In this document: positions 9,521 to 22,262 of the stretch, piece by piece
Layout: each line of letters begins with the position of its first letter
Numbering within the stretch: position 1 is the stretch's first letter
NCBI GenBank assembly: GCA_031213475.1
Contig: JARUPZ010000024.1
Span: 4,705,991-4,769,990 of the forward strand
Length of the DNA stretch: 64,000 nt
Source: Nereocystis luetkeana
Lineage: Eukaryota > Sar > Phaeophyceae > Laminariales > Laminariaceae
Direction of reading: 5' to 3'
Notes under the pieces: model-generated
Databases searched by the model: none
The model's input: only the letters and a program-made list of their open reading frames with translations
Told to the model about the DNA's origin: nothing
Made by a program: the position numbers and the translations under genes

Positions 9521-11137
9521 GTTTCTTCTCGCGCTTGGTGTCTCCGATTTCGTTGGTGTGAGACGGGGGATCGGAGGAGGCAGGGAATGAGCGGGGGGGG
9601 GGGGGGGTATTGGAGGGATCAGAAAAAAGGAGGGAATGCTTTTTCAGTCTACGTACTACTGTAGTCTCCGCCAACATATGACAGGGGCACCGATATATCT
9701 TTGGCGCCTCGTTTGGCTCCAGCTTTACGTCACTTTCGTCGTCTCTTCCGCGTTTTTCCCCTTTGTTTTCTGAAATTCGCCCTCGAAAGGCAAGGGGGAC
9801 GAGGGGGGGAGACAGAAGAGAGGGGTGGAGACAGGGGGGGGGGGGGGGGAGAGAGAGAGAGAGGAGGAATATGGCGATTTTTTTCTATGGAGGCTCGAGT
9901 GCGAGAGCGAGGGCTTGCGAGGCATAAGGTAGAGAGATAGAATTGCGCGTCGGCGTTAGTTTGCTTGTGTGGGAGGTGTTTTGTGTGTCACGCACCGAAA
10001 CATAGGTGTAATTTATTATGGCGTGACCAGGGGGGAGAAGATGCGGGGGGGGGGGGGGGGCAACGGCGAGGTGTGTGTGTAGAGGGAGGGTAGAGGGGAG
10101 TTGAGAAGTTGGGACCCTCTGAGCATGGTCTTCTACAGGGCACATGTTTTGTCTATCAAGGGGGAGACATCTTGTTTTTTTCTGTAGCAAGGCGTTCTTA
10201 CCCCAAACACTGCAACGTACTACAGTACTATTATTGTTATTTCGGACGAGGGATATCACAAAAACGTTGGTTGTGAGCCGCGTTTATAGCATGCAAGTGC
10301 GTGCAATCTAGACGGCACAACCCTTCGCGGGCGGGGCGGGGGGGGGCGGGGGGGGGGGGGGGAAGGAGGCGTGTACTTTTTGTTTGTTCGTTTTTTTTGT
10401 TTTTGTTTCGTTTGGTGGCCGCAGGCTGTTGCTGCAGGCAGGTTTGTTTTTTTCTGTTTTTTTTTTTTCTTTCGAATTTTGTATTCGATGGCCTCTGGTT
10501 GAAGGTGTAGTATCTACCTGGTGCGTATTTTTTTGTTTAGGTGATGGACATCGGATCAGGATTTACGGTATATCGTTCGATATATTGTTGACGATTTGCG
10601 ATACAAAATCGTTGTACACATCGTGATCGTTTCGCCGTGGTCGTTTTCGTCATCGTTGATGCCGTCGTTATCGTTGTGGAAGGCATAGCTTCGTCGCTTA
10701 TCGGATATGCCTGGTTTTGGTTCCGATATCCATCGTCAGAGTATTTATAGTAGGTTTCCGGGCTACTATGTGTACCAGTACCTGGTAACACAGACGGAAA
10801 GTGCTAGCGCACTCGATGGCCGGGCGTTCGGTAGTTGCGCACTAGAGATACTGATGATACGGAAGCGGGTTGTTGAGAGAAGCGATCGCGAAACAAACAT
10901 CGGTATATTGCCTTGTCGCCACAGGAGAGCTGAGGGAGAGGGGGGGGAGGGACAGGGGAGGGGTTCAGGGGGCAGGGTATCCCCCCCCCCCCCGCCCCCC
11001 CCCCCCCCCCCCCTCACCCCCGCCTCCCCCGTGCTGTCTCACTGTCTTTTTTTGTTTGTTTTCTTTGTCGGAGGTTTTGCTGCGGTCTCTTCTGGATTGT
11101 GGAGATTGTCTCCACAAAGAAAAGGAGTAATACACAG

Positions 11138-11190
11138 TACGACAACCAAAAGCCACGGAGGAAGGCTACGTACATGCACCCGCTGAGCAG
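11138..11190 (+). CDS. Candidate short exon, unproven
   Basis: 17 codons plus two bases between ACACAG and GTAAGG, encoding YDNQKPRRKATYMHPLS and a split codon. Its end phase fits the exon at 28138, which starts with one base, and the joined Arg would read HPLSR then LVEEETW. That would need a 17 kb intron holding the retrotransposon. The pyrimidine tract is weak and the exon short, so chance is quite possible. Confidence 0.25.
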
Positions 11191-11644
11191 GTAAGGCAAC
11201 GCACGCCCTCTGAGTAAATAAGCTGCCGGGTGCTGCCCGCCCCCTCATTGAAGTATACCTGGTAAGGTAGTCTTCGTGCGGCACATAATAATTTGCACGC
11301 TGACCGTCTTTTGTGTGAGATCATCCTCCTGCTAGCCCTTGCACTATACAGCAGTGTCGCCACAGCGGAGACACTGGCGTACCAGGTACGACGACCCCCT
11401 TTCATCGGATCCTACAAGATTGCATGCACACCTCTGTCTGACAGATCATGCAGGTCATGATCTGTCTGCTGTATGTATCTCTCTACTCTAGATGATCTAG
11501 TTCCTCGCCTGCCGTTGTGAGAGGTTGTGCAAGATCTGCGTCCGAGTGCAGATTCAATGCAGGAAACAGGTGCTTGCTATCGGAGCATGTAGCTTATGCC
11601 CGTCGTCCCACCCGGCAGCATGAGCTACATACACTACTACAATT

Positions 11645-12342
11645 ATCAGTTTGTAGAACTGAGTCTCTGTTTTGGTAGAGGCCAATCTGTCTGTCTGTCC
11701 GTCTGTCTGTCTGTCCGCAAGGCCTATGTTTTCGAACTCTTTCCAATGGCCGATATACAAGCTCGTTACAGATGATATTCGTACGACGTATTCGACCGTT
11801 ACGGACCTTGTATATTGAAACATACCATACCACCAGGCAAATTTAGCCATTTAATACATCCACGACAACGTACCATGGTACCATACAGCAAACGTACCGT
11901 ACCATATACAGTGTTTTTCCCGTCCCATACCGTCAACACATACCATACCACATACGGTGGTCTTCCCATATTCCCATATACCATGCCACCAACATATCCC
12001 ATATCCCATACCGTGTGTGTTCCACATTCTCAGTTTGTAGAACTGAGTCTCTGTTTTGGTAAATGCAAATCTGTCTGTCTGTCCGCAAGGCCTATATTTT
12101 CGAACACTTTCCAATTGCCGATATATAAGCTCGTTACAGATGATATTCGTAGGACGTATTCGACCCTTACGGACCTCATATACTGAAGCATACCATACCA
12201 CCAGGCAAATAAATCTAGTATACATCCACGACATCGTACCATGGTACCATACCGCAAACGTACCATACCATACACTGTGTTTTTCCCGTCCCATGCCGTC
12301 AACACATACCATACCACATACGGTGGTTTTCCCATATTCCCA
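11645..12342. repeat. Tandem duplication of about 385 bases
   Basis: The block starting TCAGTTTGTAGAACTGAGTC at 11645 recurs at 12030. It includes a CTGT run, GTTACAGATGATATTCGTA and a CATACCATACCA-rich half ending near CCCATATTCCCAT. The second copy has a shorter CTGT run. Divergence is a few percent plus indels. Confidence 0.88.
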
Positions 12343-12544
12343 TACCTGCTCCCGTCGTTGGCACGCTTGTTCTGGTTTTCGTATGTAGAGAACACAACGA
12401 ATTGACGCACATGCTCGTACTGCTGCGCGAACAATTGAGCACTGCCTGCATCAATTTATACTCGGAAGTAAGTGCTCAATGTACCTGAGAAAAATTACGG
12501 CACAATCCATCCCGTTTTGCGTTTGGTGCCTCGTACACATTGCG

Positions 12545-12740
12545 CTTGTTGCACCTTCAGTAAAATGGGCTGGCATGCTGCCCGTTTTGAAAACGCGTTT
12601 TGTTTTTTGTGAAATGTCCCGGCACGCCGCCCGTTTTGACAACTCGCTGTGTTTTTCGTAAAATGAACCGGCATGCTGCCCGTTTTGAAAACCCATTGTG
12701 TTTTTCGTGAAATGGACCGGCGTGCTGCTCGTTTGGTAAT
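12545..12740. repeat. Approximately 54-base tandem repeat, four units
   Basis: Units of TGAAATGGACCGGCATGCTG, CCCGTTTTGAAAAC and GTGTTTTTCG follow one another with about 10 percent drift. Confidence 0.85.
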
Positions 12741-12904
12741 ATTCCCAGTATTCTTAAAAATGTATCAGCGTGGTATGCATGAGCACGCGCTGTGCTCCTA
12801 CCCATGTACACGCATGCTGCGCAAATAATTGCGTCGGAACATATTCAAATACGATCCATTTTTTAGTCTCAAGTCTATGCTGCGTAGACAGGTGAAAACT
12901 GTCC

Positions 12905-13040
12905 CAGCATTAAATCATTTAGTACCGGCGCGCTGTACAAATGTTGACCTCGTATCGGCGTGCTGTGCTAATAAATATTGCTTTTGTATCGGAATGCGGT
13001 GCAACTGTTGATTTCATATCGGTATGCTGCACAAATGGCC
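12905..13040. repeat. Short degenerate tandem repeat
   Basis: Three to four units built on TATCGGCATGCTGCACAAAT and TTGACCTCG, about 40 bases each. A further lone unit is at 13365-13385. Confidence 0.65.
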
Positions 13041-13800
13041 AAGAGTGTGAAGCAATCAGGCAGCCAAGCAAGCCCAGCTGCCGTTGCCATCCGTCTGGAC
13101 GGATTGTCCTTTATCCGCAGTAAAAAACATGCCTCCTGCGTATCTTATTCTTCGAGTAAACCCCCTGTTGACTACTTTACTGCAGTTAGTTTACTGTGGA
13201 ATCGTACTACTTTGTTATCGAGTGTTTTCATTGTTTTTCCCACGACGCTATAAATACAACGAACGCTTGTAGTCCGTCATTACTGTAGCCAAAATTATGA
13301 ATAGATAATTATGTATTTCTGAAGTCGGGGAGACGAAATCTTCCGGCGCGAAAACAATTTTGTGCCGGTATGCTGCACAAATGTCGCAAATTATACCGTC
13401 ACCTGCCATGTCTTCGTGTTTTCTTCTTGGTGTTGGAATATTAGACTTCCTGTTTTCTCTCCTGTGCCTTATATTTATAGTACCTTGAGACCGTACGCAC
13501 ATCATCGAAGATACGCAACATTTCCCGACAACGTACTCACACGCTGCAGAATTTTTATTCTCCCACCTGCGGTGGTACTTGTTTATCTTTACTTTTGAGC
13601 GCGTTGGTAACACCCGCTTCATCCCTCGCCTCTTAGATACGGATACCACGCCCTGTACCTATGCTTCGACCTGGTTTCACACTGATAAACTTGAGCAAAC
13701 ACAGACGAAGTGCTGCCCAAATGGGTCTGGTACCACACGAGCGAGCCATGCGTCAGTGCCACTACTGCAGTAGTAGTAGGAGTAGTTTCGCCCAGCAGGT

Positions 13801-13907
13801 TAGAATACCGTGTAGTTATTTACTCGTCGGGGTCTATAAGGCAGCGGACCTAGACAAGTCTAGACCACCGCGTAGCTATTTACTCGTCGGGTTCTAAGAG
13901 GTAGCGC
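13801..13907. repeat. Two-unit tandem repeat
   Basis: GTAGTTATTTACTCGTCGGG at 13812 recurs as GTAGCTATTTACTCGTCGGG about 61 bases later, with flanking TAGACC and AGGTAGCG. Confidence 0.75.
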
Positions 13908-14699
13908 ACGCACCCCCGTGCTGCATGTCTGCGTCTTGTCCTGTTTTCTTGTGTTTTGTTTTGTTTTGTTTTTATGTCTTGCGTCCGCCGCCAGCGCGTA
14001 CTACGTGTGTACCTGGCATACTATTTTGAGCACTTCCGAAGAATATCGGAGTTTCGCTCAGTTTGAAAAACATTTCTGGATTACTGCACATTTTGGAGTA
14101 GCATTGACATTTGTTCATATTACAACCGCGTATGCCCGAGGCAAGACATGCTTTCGCATCACTTGCGCACTTTGCTGGTATATCCGGACTATATCTCTCT
14201 CGAAAAAAAAATGTATTCGCCTCATACACCGAGCCACGATATATTTTGAGTGTCTTGATAGCCCCATGTGGTTCCTTACCCCGCCCCAGTAGGCACCAAA
14301 CGTGGTTGATGCTGGGAGAAACAAATGGTAATAACAAGTGAACTCCTGAAGTATACCGTCCTAGAAGGCCCCGCTATTCCTTCTATAAGACCTACAGTTT
14401 ACGTACCTGACGAGTACTTCAGCGGCACAAGTAGCGCAGATATGTGTGCCGTAACTTGTTTTTTGTGTGTGTGTTTTTGTGCTTTGTTTTGTAGAAGGAT
14501 TTCTCGGTGATTTTAACCATCTCCCGAGCACCCAAGCTCATTCCGAGTCTATCAACAATCTTCACGTTCCGGTCCTGTTGGTGACGTTCGTATACTACTT
14601 GTACTGCATCCTCTGCTCCAGTGCGTTGCCTCCACATCCCAACCCGATTCCGGACCACCATGAATCCCTCCAACGGTACACACTCCACCCCCGGGCTTC

Positions 14700-16520
14700 C
14701 AAGCCCCCACAGATGCGGCCACGAATGCACCTGTACCTACCAAGGTTCGGACGCTCCCGCCCGCGACCACTGCCCTCATTCCCTTGCGCCCTATCTCCTC
14801 CTTTTTCGAGCCCATAGCTCCCACCTTTCCCGCTGCTGTGCATACGGCGCGTCTACGACCTCGATCGGCCGGCGCCCAATCACAGTTGGCTTACGGCAAA
14901 CATATCTGTTCAGTTTTTTCCGGTGAAATTCCGATATCAACAGGTGAAAGCCGCGACGGCTACCACAGAGCATGCCGCCGCGACGATAACCGCGCCCAAC
15001 CACCGCGATGACCGTCCTGCGCCTTTTGACGCGCTCGCTGTGCCGGCAAGACGCCACCCCCGGCCTCCACAGGGCCATCCACCTCCACCACCAACGCCCT
15101 ATCACCCAACGCCGATTCCATGCCCCTACGGAGCCCGCGCCCACCACCTACCGCGGCAAACAACGCCGCACGCAACACCGCAACACCACCCACTACTACC
15201 GCTGTTCGTTCACGTCTACCGGCTACATCTCCAAGCAACAGCAGCGACAGCGACGTCGGCTAACCATCCACATGCTACCGCAACTGTGGTGGCCGCAACG
15301 ACGGTCGCGCTCGCCCCAAATCTGCGACGCCCCTGGCGCCTACATCGGTCTCCCGTATCCGTCGCTATCGTGGCGGCTTGCAACCGGCACGCACTTCGAC
15401 TGCCCCTGAGGCCTGCATATCATCCGTATTGACGCTTCTCTGGGCCTACTGCGGGAGTACACAACCGACACCACACTTGCTGGACTGCCAAAAACCATCT
15501 GGACGTGAGCGACGCCTACTACATCTTTATCGAGTACCCTCGGTGACTGTTTCGACGTGTATGCCGTGTTGACATATTTGCACGGCAGCACCACCTCTAT
15601 TTTCGCCTCTGCCCGCCAGCTCCGCGCGCACAGAGACTTTATGTGCTCAAGATGACTACCCCTAGGCCTAGGGGGTAACCCCCCCCTTTGAAAGGCGGAA
15701 GACCCGCGACCATCGTTGACCAGGAGATCCGTGGAGCCACGTGTCCCGCCATCCGTCTCGGTGCCGTGCAATATGATACGACACCGCAGGGCCCGGACAC
15801 CAGGAATCGTTTCTCCTAGCGAGTGGGCCCCAGCTTCCCAGTCGAAGACCGACCCAAGCAGGGACCCCCAGGGTATCTCCGGCTATTGTCGAGACCCTCC
15901 GGGAAACTCGGCGATGCCGACCATTTCCCCTTTCGGACGCGGGGAGCGCAGCCGGGCCTCTTGACCCGGCTTCCCTCCCGAGGACGCCACTTATCAGAGA
16001 CTCCCAGGGTATCTCCGGCTATGCTCGAGACCGGGGAGCACAGCCGGGCCTCTTGACCCGGCTTCCCTCCCGAGGACGCCACTTATCAGAGACTCCCAGG
16101 GTATCTCCGGCTATGCTCGAGACCCTCCTACAGGTTCGGCGATGCCGACCATTTCACTCGTGAACACAGGGAGCGCAACCGGCCTCTTGACTCGGTTTCC
16201 CTCCCGTGGACGCCATTCAAGGGTATCTCCGGCTACGCCCGAGACCCTCCTAAAGATTCGGCAAGGCCGATCATTTCCTCCGCGAACACTTGGAGCGCAG
16301 CTGGACGTTTGGATCCGGCTCCCCTCCTAACGACATCATGCGACAGTCTACATGACAGCCACCTATCCCGACTGCCTGACCAGCCTGCATACACCCGGAG
16401 CCTTACACCTGACCAACTTTACCTGTTCTGGCAACGTGACTCTGTCCTTTTAAAATTATACATGTCGGACTTCGTACACGAAGGCACCGACTTCAACTAC
16501 GCCGGCCAGTTCGTCATGCC
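14700..16520 (+). pseudogene. Gag-like region
   Basis: Pro/Ala/Thr-rich coding-like sequence in shifting frames (for example APTDAATNAPVPTKVRTLPP near 14700) in the gag position. No zinc knuckle or capsid motif is readable. Several stops and the 15866-16330 tandem repeats break it. The label rests on position and composition. Confidence 0.45.
15866..16330. repeat. Tandem repeats inside the gag-like region
   Basis: GGGTATCTCCGGCTA occurs at 15871, 16007, 16099 and 16221, each followed by CGAGACC and then variants of CCTCTTGACCCGGCTTCCCT and GAGGACGCCA. Unit length varies from 92 to 136 bases because of internal deletions. Confidence 0.85.
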
Positions 16521-16560
16521 GTGAAAGGCCGCATTTTTTGGCGACACGACGCGCCGACAA

Positions 16561-16980
16561 TCAAATCATGGCCTCGTCCGACCCGGCAGCAGAAAGCCCT
16601 CGGACGCGTCGTGTTTGGTTTCGACGACGACATACCGCTTCGGCACCTCCGCCCCCCTCACCACCTCCGACTCCATCCGCCTAAGCGTACAGTTCCTGAG
16701 AGGAACCTCTCCCACGGCCGCCCTAGCCGTGTGAGCGTGTATTGTCCCTCCGGGTACTATGCAGCACCCTGTCCTTCTTGGGCGGGACAGCTGGATGCGC
16801 TTCGAGCAACGCTCGTATACCACGCTTCCCCACCAGTCACCAGGATCACTCCTTGTGGAGCTTTCCCTTCTCCACCACGATCCCAACCGAGCCGCCGCGT
16901 TCATTCCCGACGACCGTTTCACAGACGACGTTTACCACCGTCGATACGCCGGCACCCGAACAATCTAACTTTTGACCACT
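16561..16980 (+). pseudogene. Retropepsin-like protease remnant
   Basis: One frame reads YRFGTSAPLTTSD, SIRLSVQFL and then PVLLGRDSWMRF, the usual strand pattern and ILGRD-type C-terminal motif of Ty3/gypsy proteases. A TGA near 16732 and a TAA near 16968 interrupt it, and the catalytic Asp-Thr/Ser-Gly triad is not visible upstream. Confidence 0.6.
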
Positions 16981-17189
16981 CCAACCCTTGTCAAGGTCAA
17001 CCTGGTGCGCCAGTCCGGCGCTCCAGCGTTCACCAGGAACTACTCGGTCGACATGCTTCCCCGCGATGATCTCCTTTCGGACACGGCGATTTTTGTCTCC
17101 GATGGGCACCAGATGGGACCTCCTAGGGACCTCCTCTGCTCCATTGGTGCAAGTGCCAATTTCCATCCTGTCCGACCCTTCCCTGGAGC

Positions 17190-18844
17190 CCCCTCCGCCC
17201 CTCCCCGCTCCCGACGTACATGCCCCTCACGATAACATTCCAGAGGCTAACGAGGGCCCAACCTCAGCAACCCCCCCCCCACCGCCGAAGACGTCATGCC
17301 CTGACCTCCGTGCACGCCTCCACGCCGATCAACAAGCGAGTTTCCTACGCCTTTGGGGTCGTCTGCCACAACACCTTCGCGACATTTCCTTCGACCTCCA
17401 AGACCCCGGCTGGTCACCATCGGCCATCGACGATTTAGGCGACGTTCTACGCGAATATCAGGACGTCTGCTCCACATCCAAGACCGACTCGTACTCCCTG
17501 ATTCCATTCAAGATCTCCGTGCCGCCTGACAGCGCTCCCGTCACCTCCCGCCCATACGGGATAAACCCGATCATTGCCAAGAAGGTCGATGCCATCATCG
17601 ACCAATACCTTGCGGCCGGGCTTAGAATCCAGCACTCCACTTCGCCGTATTCCAGCCCCATGGTAGCCATTCCTAAGAAAGACGGAGGCGTTCGCATCGC
17701 GATCAACTACAAGAAACTCAACGCCATCTGCCCCCTCAGATACCTCCCCATTCCCCTCGTCGACGAGATCCTGGACTCTTTGGGCAAAGGAAGCATCTTC
17801 TCCCTGTTCGACCTCGTCTCCTCCTTCCACCAGATCCCCATCGATACGGACACGATTCCCCTCACGGCCTTCTGCACGCCCGATAGGCTATTCGAGTGGC
17901 TCGTCATGCCGCAGGGCAGCAGCGCCGCCCCCGGTTGGTTCGTCAAGGTGATCAACGAGGTCATCAAAGGCCAGGAACGCGTCGCCGCCTACCTTGACGA
18001 CATCATCGTCTACGATACGGACCCCACCGCCCACACCGCCAATACCCGAACCCTCTTCCAACGCCTTCGTCTCCTCAACCTTAAGCTCTCCGCCGCCAAG
18101 GCCAGAATTGACGCCACTAAGGCTGACTTCCTGGGGCATACGATCTCCCTCGCCGGCGTTAGCCCTACCACCGACAAGGTCGCTGCCTGGACCAATATTC
18201 CGATGCCGTCGTACGTAAAGCAAACCCGCGCGCTCATTGGCGGAATTGGCTTCTACCGCGAATTCCTCGGGAACCTCTCCACACGCTTACGCTCCATCAC
18301 AGCCCTGCTCAAGCAAGGGGCCAAGTTTCTTTTCACCCTGGTCATGGAAGCGACCGTCCGCGAGATTCTCCGCGAGCTCGTCGCCCCTCCGATCCTGGTT
18401 TTCCCGAACTGCTACGCTGTCGCCGACAATTCCCGCCCCTTCCGCTTGTACTGTGACGCCAGCCGCGACGGCCGCAGCGCTACCCTCGAGCAGGAGCATC
18501 CAGAGGGCTCCGTCCGACCCATCCTGTTCATTAGCCGCGCCACCTTGGACTCGGAACGTTCTTGGACCCCCCTCGACCTTGAAGCCGGTACGATCGTTTG
18601 GGCCATCAAGCGGCTACGCGGTCATCTTTGGTCCACCAAGTTCGTCATCTGCTCCGACCACAAGACGCTCGAGAGCATCGCCGACGTAGGCGAGCACAAC
18701 GCCCGCGTGCAGCGTTGGTTGGAGTTCCTCTCCGCCTACACATACACGCTAGAGTACCGGAAAGGTACGGCCAATGTCAACGCCGACTTCCTCTCCCGCC
18801 TTCGCCAGCCACCGACGTCGACCGCACTGGACCCGACCGCCTGA
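17190..18844 (+). CDS. Reverse transcriptase and RNase H of the chromovirus
   Basis: The open frame (which reaches back to 16988) is intact to its stop. It reads VAIPKKDGG, IAINYKKLNA, LFDLVSSFHQIPID, LVMPQGSSAAPGWF and the catalytic YLDDIIVYD. RNase H follows with LYCDAS, DSERSWTPLDLEAG, ICSDHKTL and YRKGTANVNADFLSR. The block-C wording MPQGSSAAPGWFVKV replaces the commoner MPFGL-NAPATFQ. This domain makes DNA from the element's RNA and removes the template. The change of frame near 17190 separates it from the protease. Confidence 0.92.
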
Positions 18845-19724
18845 CCAGCCCCGACATCGTGGGCGTCTACCTCATCCGTCTCTGCAGCTTCACGCCTTAC
18901 GAACCCTCCATACTGGGCATCGGCTTGGGTGGGCTCGTACCAACTCCCCCGCTTCCCATCCCGGTTCATCCGACCTATCGCCTTCACTGACGATGGCTAC
19001 GGCGACTTCCGCCACCTTGGACCCTCCTTGGGTTCCTCCAGACCTTTCTCGGCCCCCAAAACCTTCGTCGGGCCCATTTCGACCCACAGCAACGCCGCCG
19101 GGTCCCTCGCCAGATCCGCGAACTGCGCCGTGGACGCTGGCGCTCCTCCTGGCATGGCTTTCAGGCCGCCCTTCGTCTCCCACCGCCCACCATTGGAGCC
19201 ACAACTCCAGCTCCTACGGACCTAATCTCTTCGCGGACCCGCCATCGCGCCGCCGCCGCCGCTTGCATTCCCCGCGCCACCGCCGACTATGGTTTCGGCC
19301 GCTGAGTAACGGTGGCTGTATCTCCAAGGTTAGCGCCTTCCCGCCCCCGCGCACCCGCGCCCACGGACAAGGGACCACCGCGTCCTTTCGAACCAAACCC
19401 CCCCAGGCCGTGCCGTCCGCGCAACCAGCGCAGCCCGCGCTGCGAGCGACCATGGGCTTAAGATCGCTTTCAGCGCCGTCTTCTTCCCCACCTAGGCCCC
19501 ACACCCCAGGGCCTGCAGTCGCGCCCAACAACGGTCTTCCAATACCGGCTTCAGCACGACGTCTTCCACAATCTCCGGTGTCGCCCTCGCTTCTCCTACC
19601 GGCGTTTGCCGACGGCGATCCCCACCTCCTCTCCTGTGTGGAGCACTTCACGCACACGGACTGGGTGGGAAAAAAGCGCCGAGCCCCTCTGCGCCGCTGC
19701 CATACACTACATTTCCTTGCACTC

Positions 19725-20223
19725 CCCGCCTCCCCCGCCGCACGACCTCCTGGGTTCATTCCAGCCGTCGCGATGTCCGTTGCTTCAAGGCGTGCTTGCC
19801 CTCGCATGAAAAACCAACTCCACCGCACCAACGACAACACCGTTCTCCTGGTTCGACAACCACTTAAGCCTCACCGCATCGGAACCATACGCACATCCTC
19901 CGCCCCACCACCCCGCGCATCTACGTTCCGATGTTGATGCGTCCTTGGGTGCTGCGCACATGCCACGCCATCTCCCCGCCCCCCCCGCCGCCCGACCTCC
20001 TGGACTCATTCCAGCCGTCGCGACGCCTGTCGCTTCCAGATGTGCTTACTCTCGCAGGAAAAAGCCAACTGCACCGCACCAACGACAGCACCGTTCTCCT
20101 GGCTCGACAATCACATGAGCGTCACCGCACCGGAACTAGCTGCACATCCTCCGCCGCACCACCCTCTCGCATCTACGGTTCGGTGTTGATGTGTCTTTGG
20201 GTGCTGCACACATGCCACGCCAC
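19725..20223. repeat. 250-base tandem duplication before integrase
   Basis: GACCTCCTGG at 19744 recurs at 19994, and matching continues through CACCGCACCAACGACA, GACAACCAC and CATGCCACGCCA. It duplicates the segment just before the integrase zinc finger. The first copy keeps the better family wording RIYVPMLMRPWVL. Confidence 0.85.
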
Positions 20224-21190
20224 CGCTTCCTGCCACTTGGGGCTCTCCCGCACGATCAGCATGCTTGCGCGCTTCATATGCTGGATCGGCAAGGACATCC
20301 CCGCCCGATGGTGGATCCGGGGCTGTCTCAAGTGCCAGGCGCGTAAGACCTCGCGCCAAACCATCCGCTGGCCCACCCTTTCCCTGCCCCTACCTAGCGG
20401 GCCCGGTATCACCGTCAGCGTCGACCACTTCGGTCCGCTGCCCCTCACCCCACGCGGCAACTCCTACATCCTCCTCTTCACCGACCGCTTCAGCCGCCTC
20501 GCCGACATGTACGCAGTGGCAGCAGCCCAGTTCACCGCCGTCGGCACTGCCGATTTCCTAATCGACCAGTACATCCCTCTGTGGGGGTGCCCCGTCACCC
20601 TCATCTCCGACAATGGGCTGCACGTCACCTCGAAGCTCTCCAACGCCATCTACGAACGCCTTGGCCTCAAGAAGATCAACACCAGCTCGTACTACCCCTG
20701 CACCAATGGCGGTGTCGAGCGCGTCAACCACACCACGGCTCAAATGCTCTCCACGGGCAGCAACGAGCGACAAGACAACTGGGACGAGCTGCTCCCGCAC
20801 GTCGAATTCGCCTACAACAACTCGGTCAACGCCTCCACTGGGCTGGCGCCTAACGAAGTCCACATAGGCCGCCTTCCGCGTCTGCTCCTTTCGGTCTTGG
20901 ACTCCCCCAACATTGGCGGCCACCAGAGCCTGGACCGAGACCACCTGGCCTACTGCAACCTCGCCACCGAGCGCCAGCAACGCGCCTACCGCCTCGGCCA
21001 CGAACACCACGCCGTCACCGCTTCACGTCTCGCCCGCCGCAACAACCCCATCATGGACGCCCTTCACCTTTCACCCCCGTACACCGTGGGCGGCTGGGCA
21101 TGGGTCTACAACTCCGCGGCCACTATCCGCCAAGGTGCCAAGAAAGACACCGACACCACCGCGCTCAAGACCAAGATTTCTCTCAACTGA
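20211..21190 (+). pseudogene. Integrase (H2C2 finger and DD35E core), stopped before its C-terminus
   Basis: Within the open frame 19931-21190 the H2C2 zinc finger reads HATASCH with CLKC. The catalytic core has Asp in SVDHFG, Asp in SDNG and Glu in GGVERVNH, with exactly 35 residues between the last two. A TGA at 21188 cuts it just before GPFKILAVG, the GPF/Y module, which continues in the same frame. Confidence 0.88.
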
Positions 21191-21720
21191 ATTGGACCGT
21201 TCAAGATTCTCGCCGTGGGCCCAACGCCGGCCTCCGACGTCGCCGACAGCCGACCCTTTACGGCAAACTCCTCTTCCTCGACATACTCTCCGACCAACCT
21301 GGACGGGACTTCAAACACCGCGTCTCCGTCGAGCACTGCAAGCCATGCCGGAGCCCCGCCGACACCAACGACGTGTCCAAGTACCTACCAGCAGACCTCA
21401 CCAAGTACGTGCTCAACTCCCTCACCACCAAATCCACTCCCTTCCACGTCACCTTCGACGACGTCTCACCACCGCCGGAACGCCTCGAGGTCGAACAGAT
21501 CACGGGCCACAAACTCGGTCGCGGCTGTGGCGGGGTTATCGCGGTCCTATGCGAGACTCATTGAGTCGGACTGCTTAGCCCTTCCTGGGAGCGGGAACTC
21601 AACCTACAACACTCTAGACGCCACATCCTCCTCGACTGGTCCGGTACCCCAACGCAACACCGCCAGGCTAATCGCCTCTACCGACAGATGCGCATCGGTG
21701 CCGCGTAACGTGAGCTATCA
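21191..21720 (+). pseudogene. GPF/Y module and chromodomain remnant
   Basis: IGPFKILAVGP follows the TGA in frame. The reading then shifts to the frame with LYGKLLFLDIL and HRVSVEHCKP, and ends with RLEVEQITGHKLGRG and, after a TGA near 21562, PSWERELNLQHS. The order Glu-rich start, loop, W-x-P-like end fits a chromodomain, which in chromoviruses targets integration to modified histones. Confidence 0.6.
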
Positions 21721-21947
21721 TGGTCTAAAGGACAAATATTCCTCGCCTCCGGCTACACCCTCGTTGCCCGCGATCTCTGGTCACGCTCCTTCTGGTCCGG
21801 TACCCCAACAATACACCGCCAGGCTAATCGCCTCTACCGACAGATGCGCATCGGTGCCGCGCAACGCGAGCTATCACGGTCTAAAGGCCAAATCTTCCTC
21901 GCCTCCGGCTACACTCTCGTCCCTCGCGATCTCTGGCTACACAACGA
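21636..21947. repeat. 156-base tandem duplication, first pair
   Basis: CTGGTCCGGTACCCCAACRM starts at 21636 and 21792. The copies match for most of 156 bases, through CTACCGACAGATGCGCATCG and CCTCGCCTCCGGCTACAC. Confidence 0.9.
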
Positions 21948-21954
21948 CGACCCT

Positions 21955-22262
21955 GGACCGGTCAAGATCAACCTCCGGCCGGCGAACTACACAACCTCCA
22001 ACGTCGCCATCTACGGATCGTGGTGTTTACAACGCCTTAAGACTGGGAGGCTTGCTCGCGGGGTATTGGGTAGTTCTGACGGGCCCATTGGTCCTCTGAT
22101 GCCCCTCTGGGGACCGGTCAAGATCAACCTCCGGCCGGCGAACTACACAACCTCCCACGTCGCCATCTACGGATCGTGGTGTTTACAACGACACAAGGCT
22201 GGGAGGCTTGCTCGCGGGGTATTGCGCAGTTCTGACGGGCCCAGTGGGCCTCTAGTGCCCCT
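21955..22262. repeat. 156-base tandem duplication, second pair
   Basis: GGACCGGTCAAGATCAACCT starts at 21955 and again at 22111. The match runs through GTGGTGTTTACAACG and GGGAGGCTTGCTCGCGGGGT. The sequence differs from the preceding pair but the period is the same. Confidence 0.92.

Larger units (their letters stand above)
7844..11137. other. Spacer downstream of the ABC gene
   Basis: No certain gene. It contains family A copies (8033-8225 and 8573-8754), a family C block (8760-9080), the 31-base minisatellite (9123-9520) and long G or C runs near 9595, 9832, 10041, 10345 and 10981. The 10100-10970 part is otherwise unremarkable apart from a TACCTGGTA site at 10779. Confidence 0.7.
11191..14500. 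other. Repeat-rich spacer before the retrotransposon
   Basis: No gene recognised. It contains a family D repeat (11420-11560), a 385-base tandem duplication (11645-12342), three short tandem repeats (12545-12740, 12905-13040, 13801-13907) and unassigned sequence from 13040 to 13800 and from 13910 to 14500. Confidence 0.7.

Noticed and set aside
18774..19937. 387-codon Pro-rich frame between RNase H and integrase
   Set aside because: Different frame from the flanking pol domains, in strongly GC-rich DNA where stops are rare; no motif.
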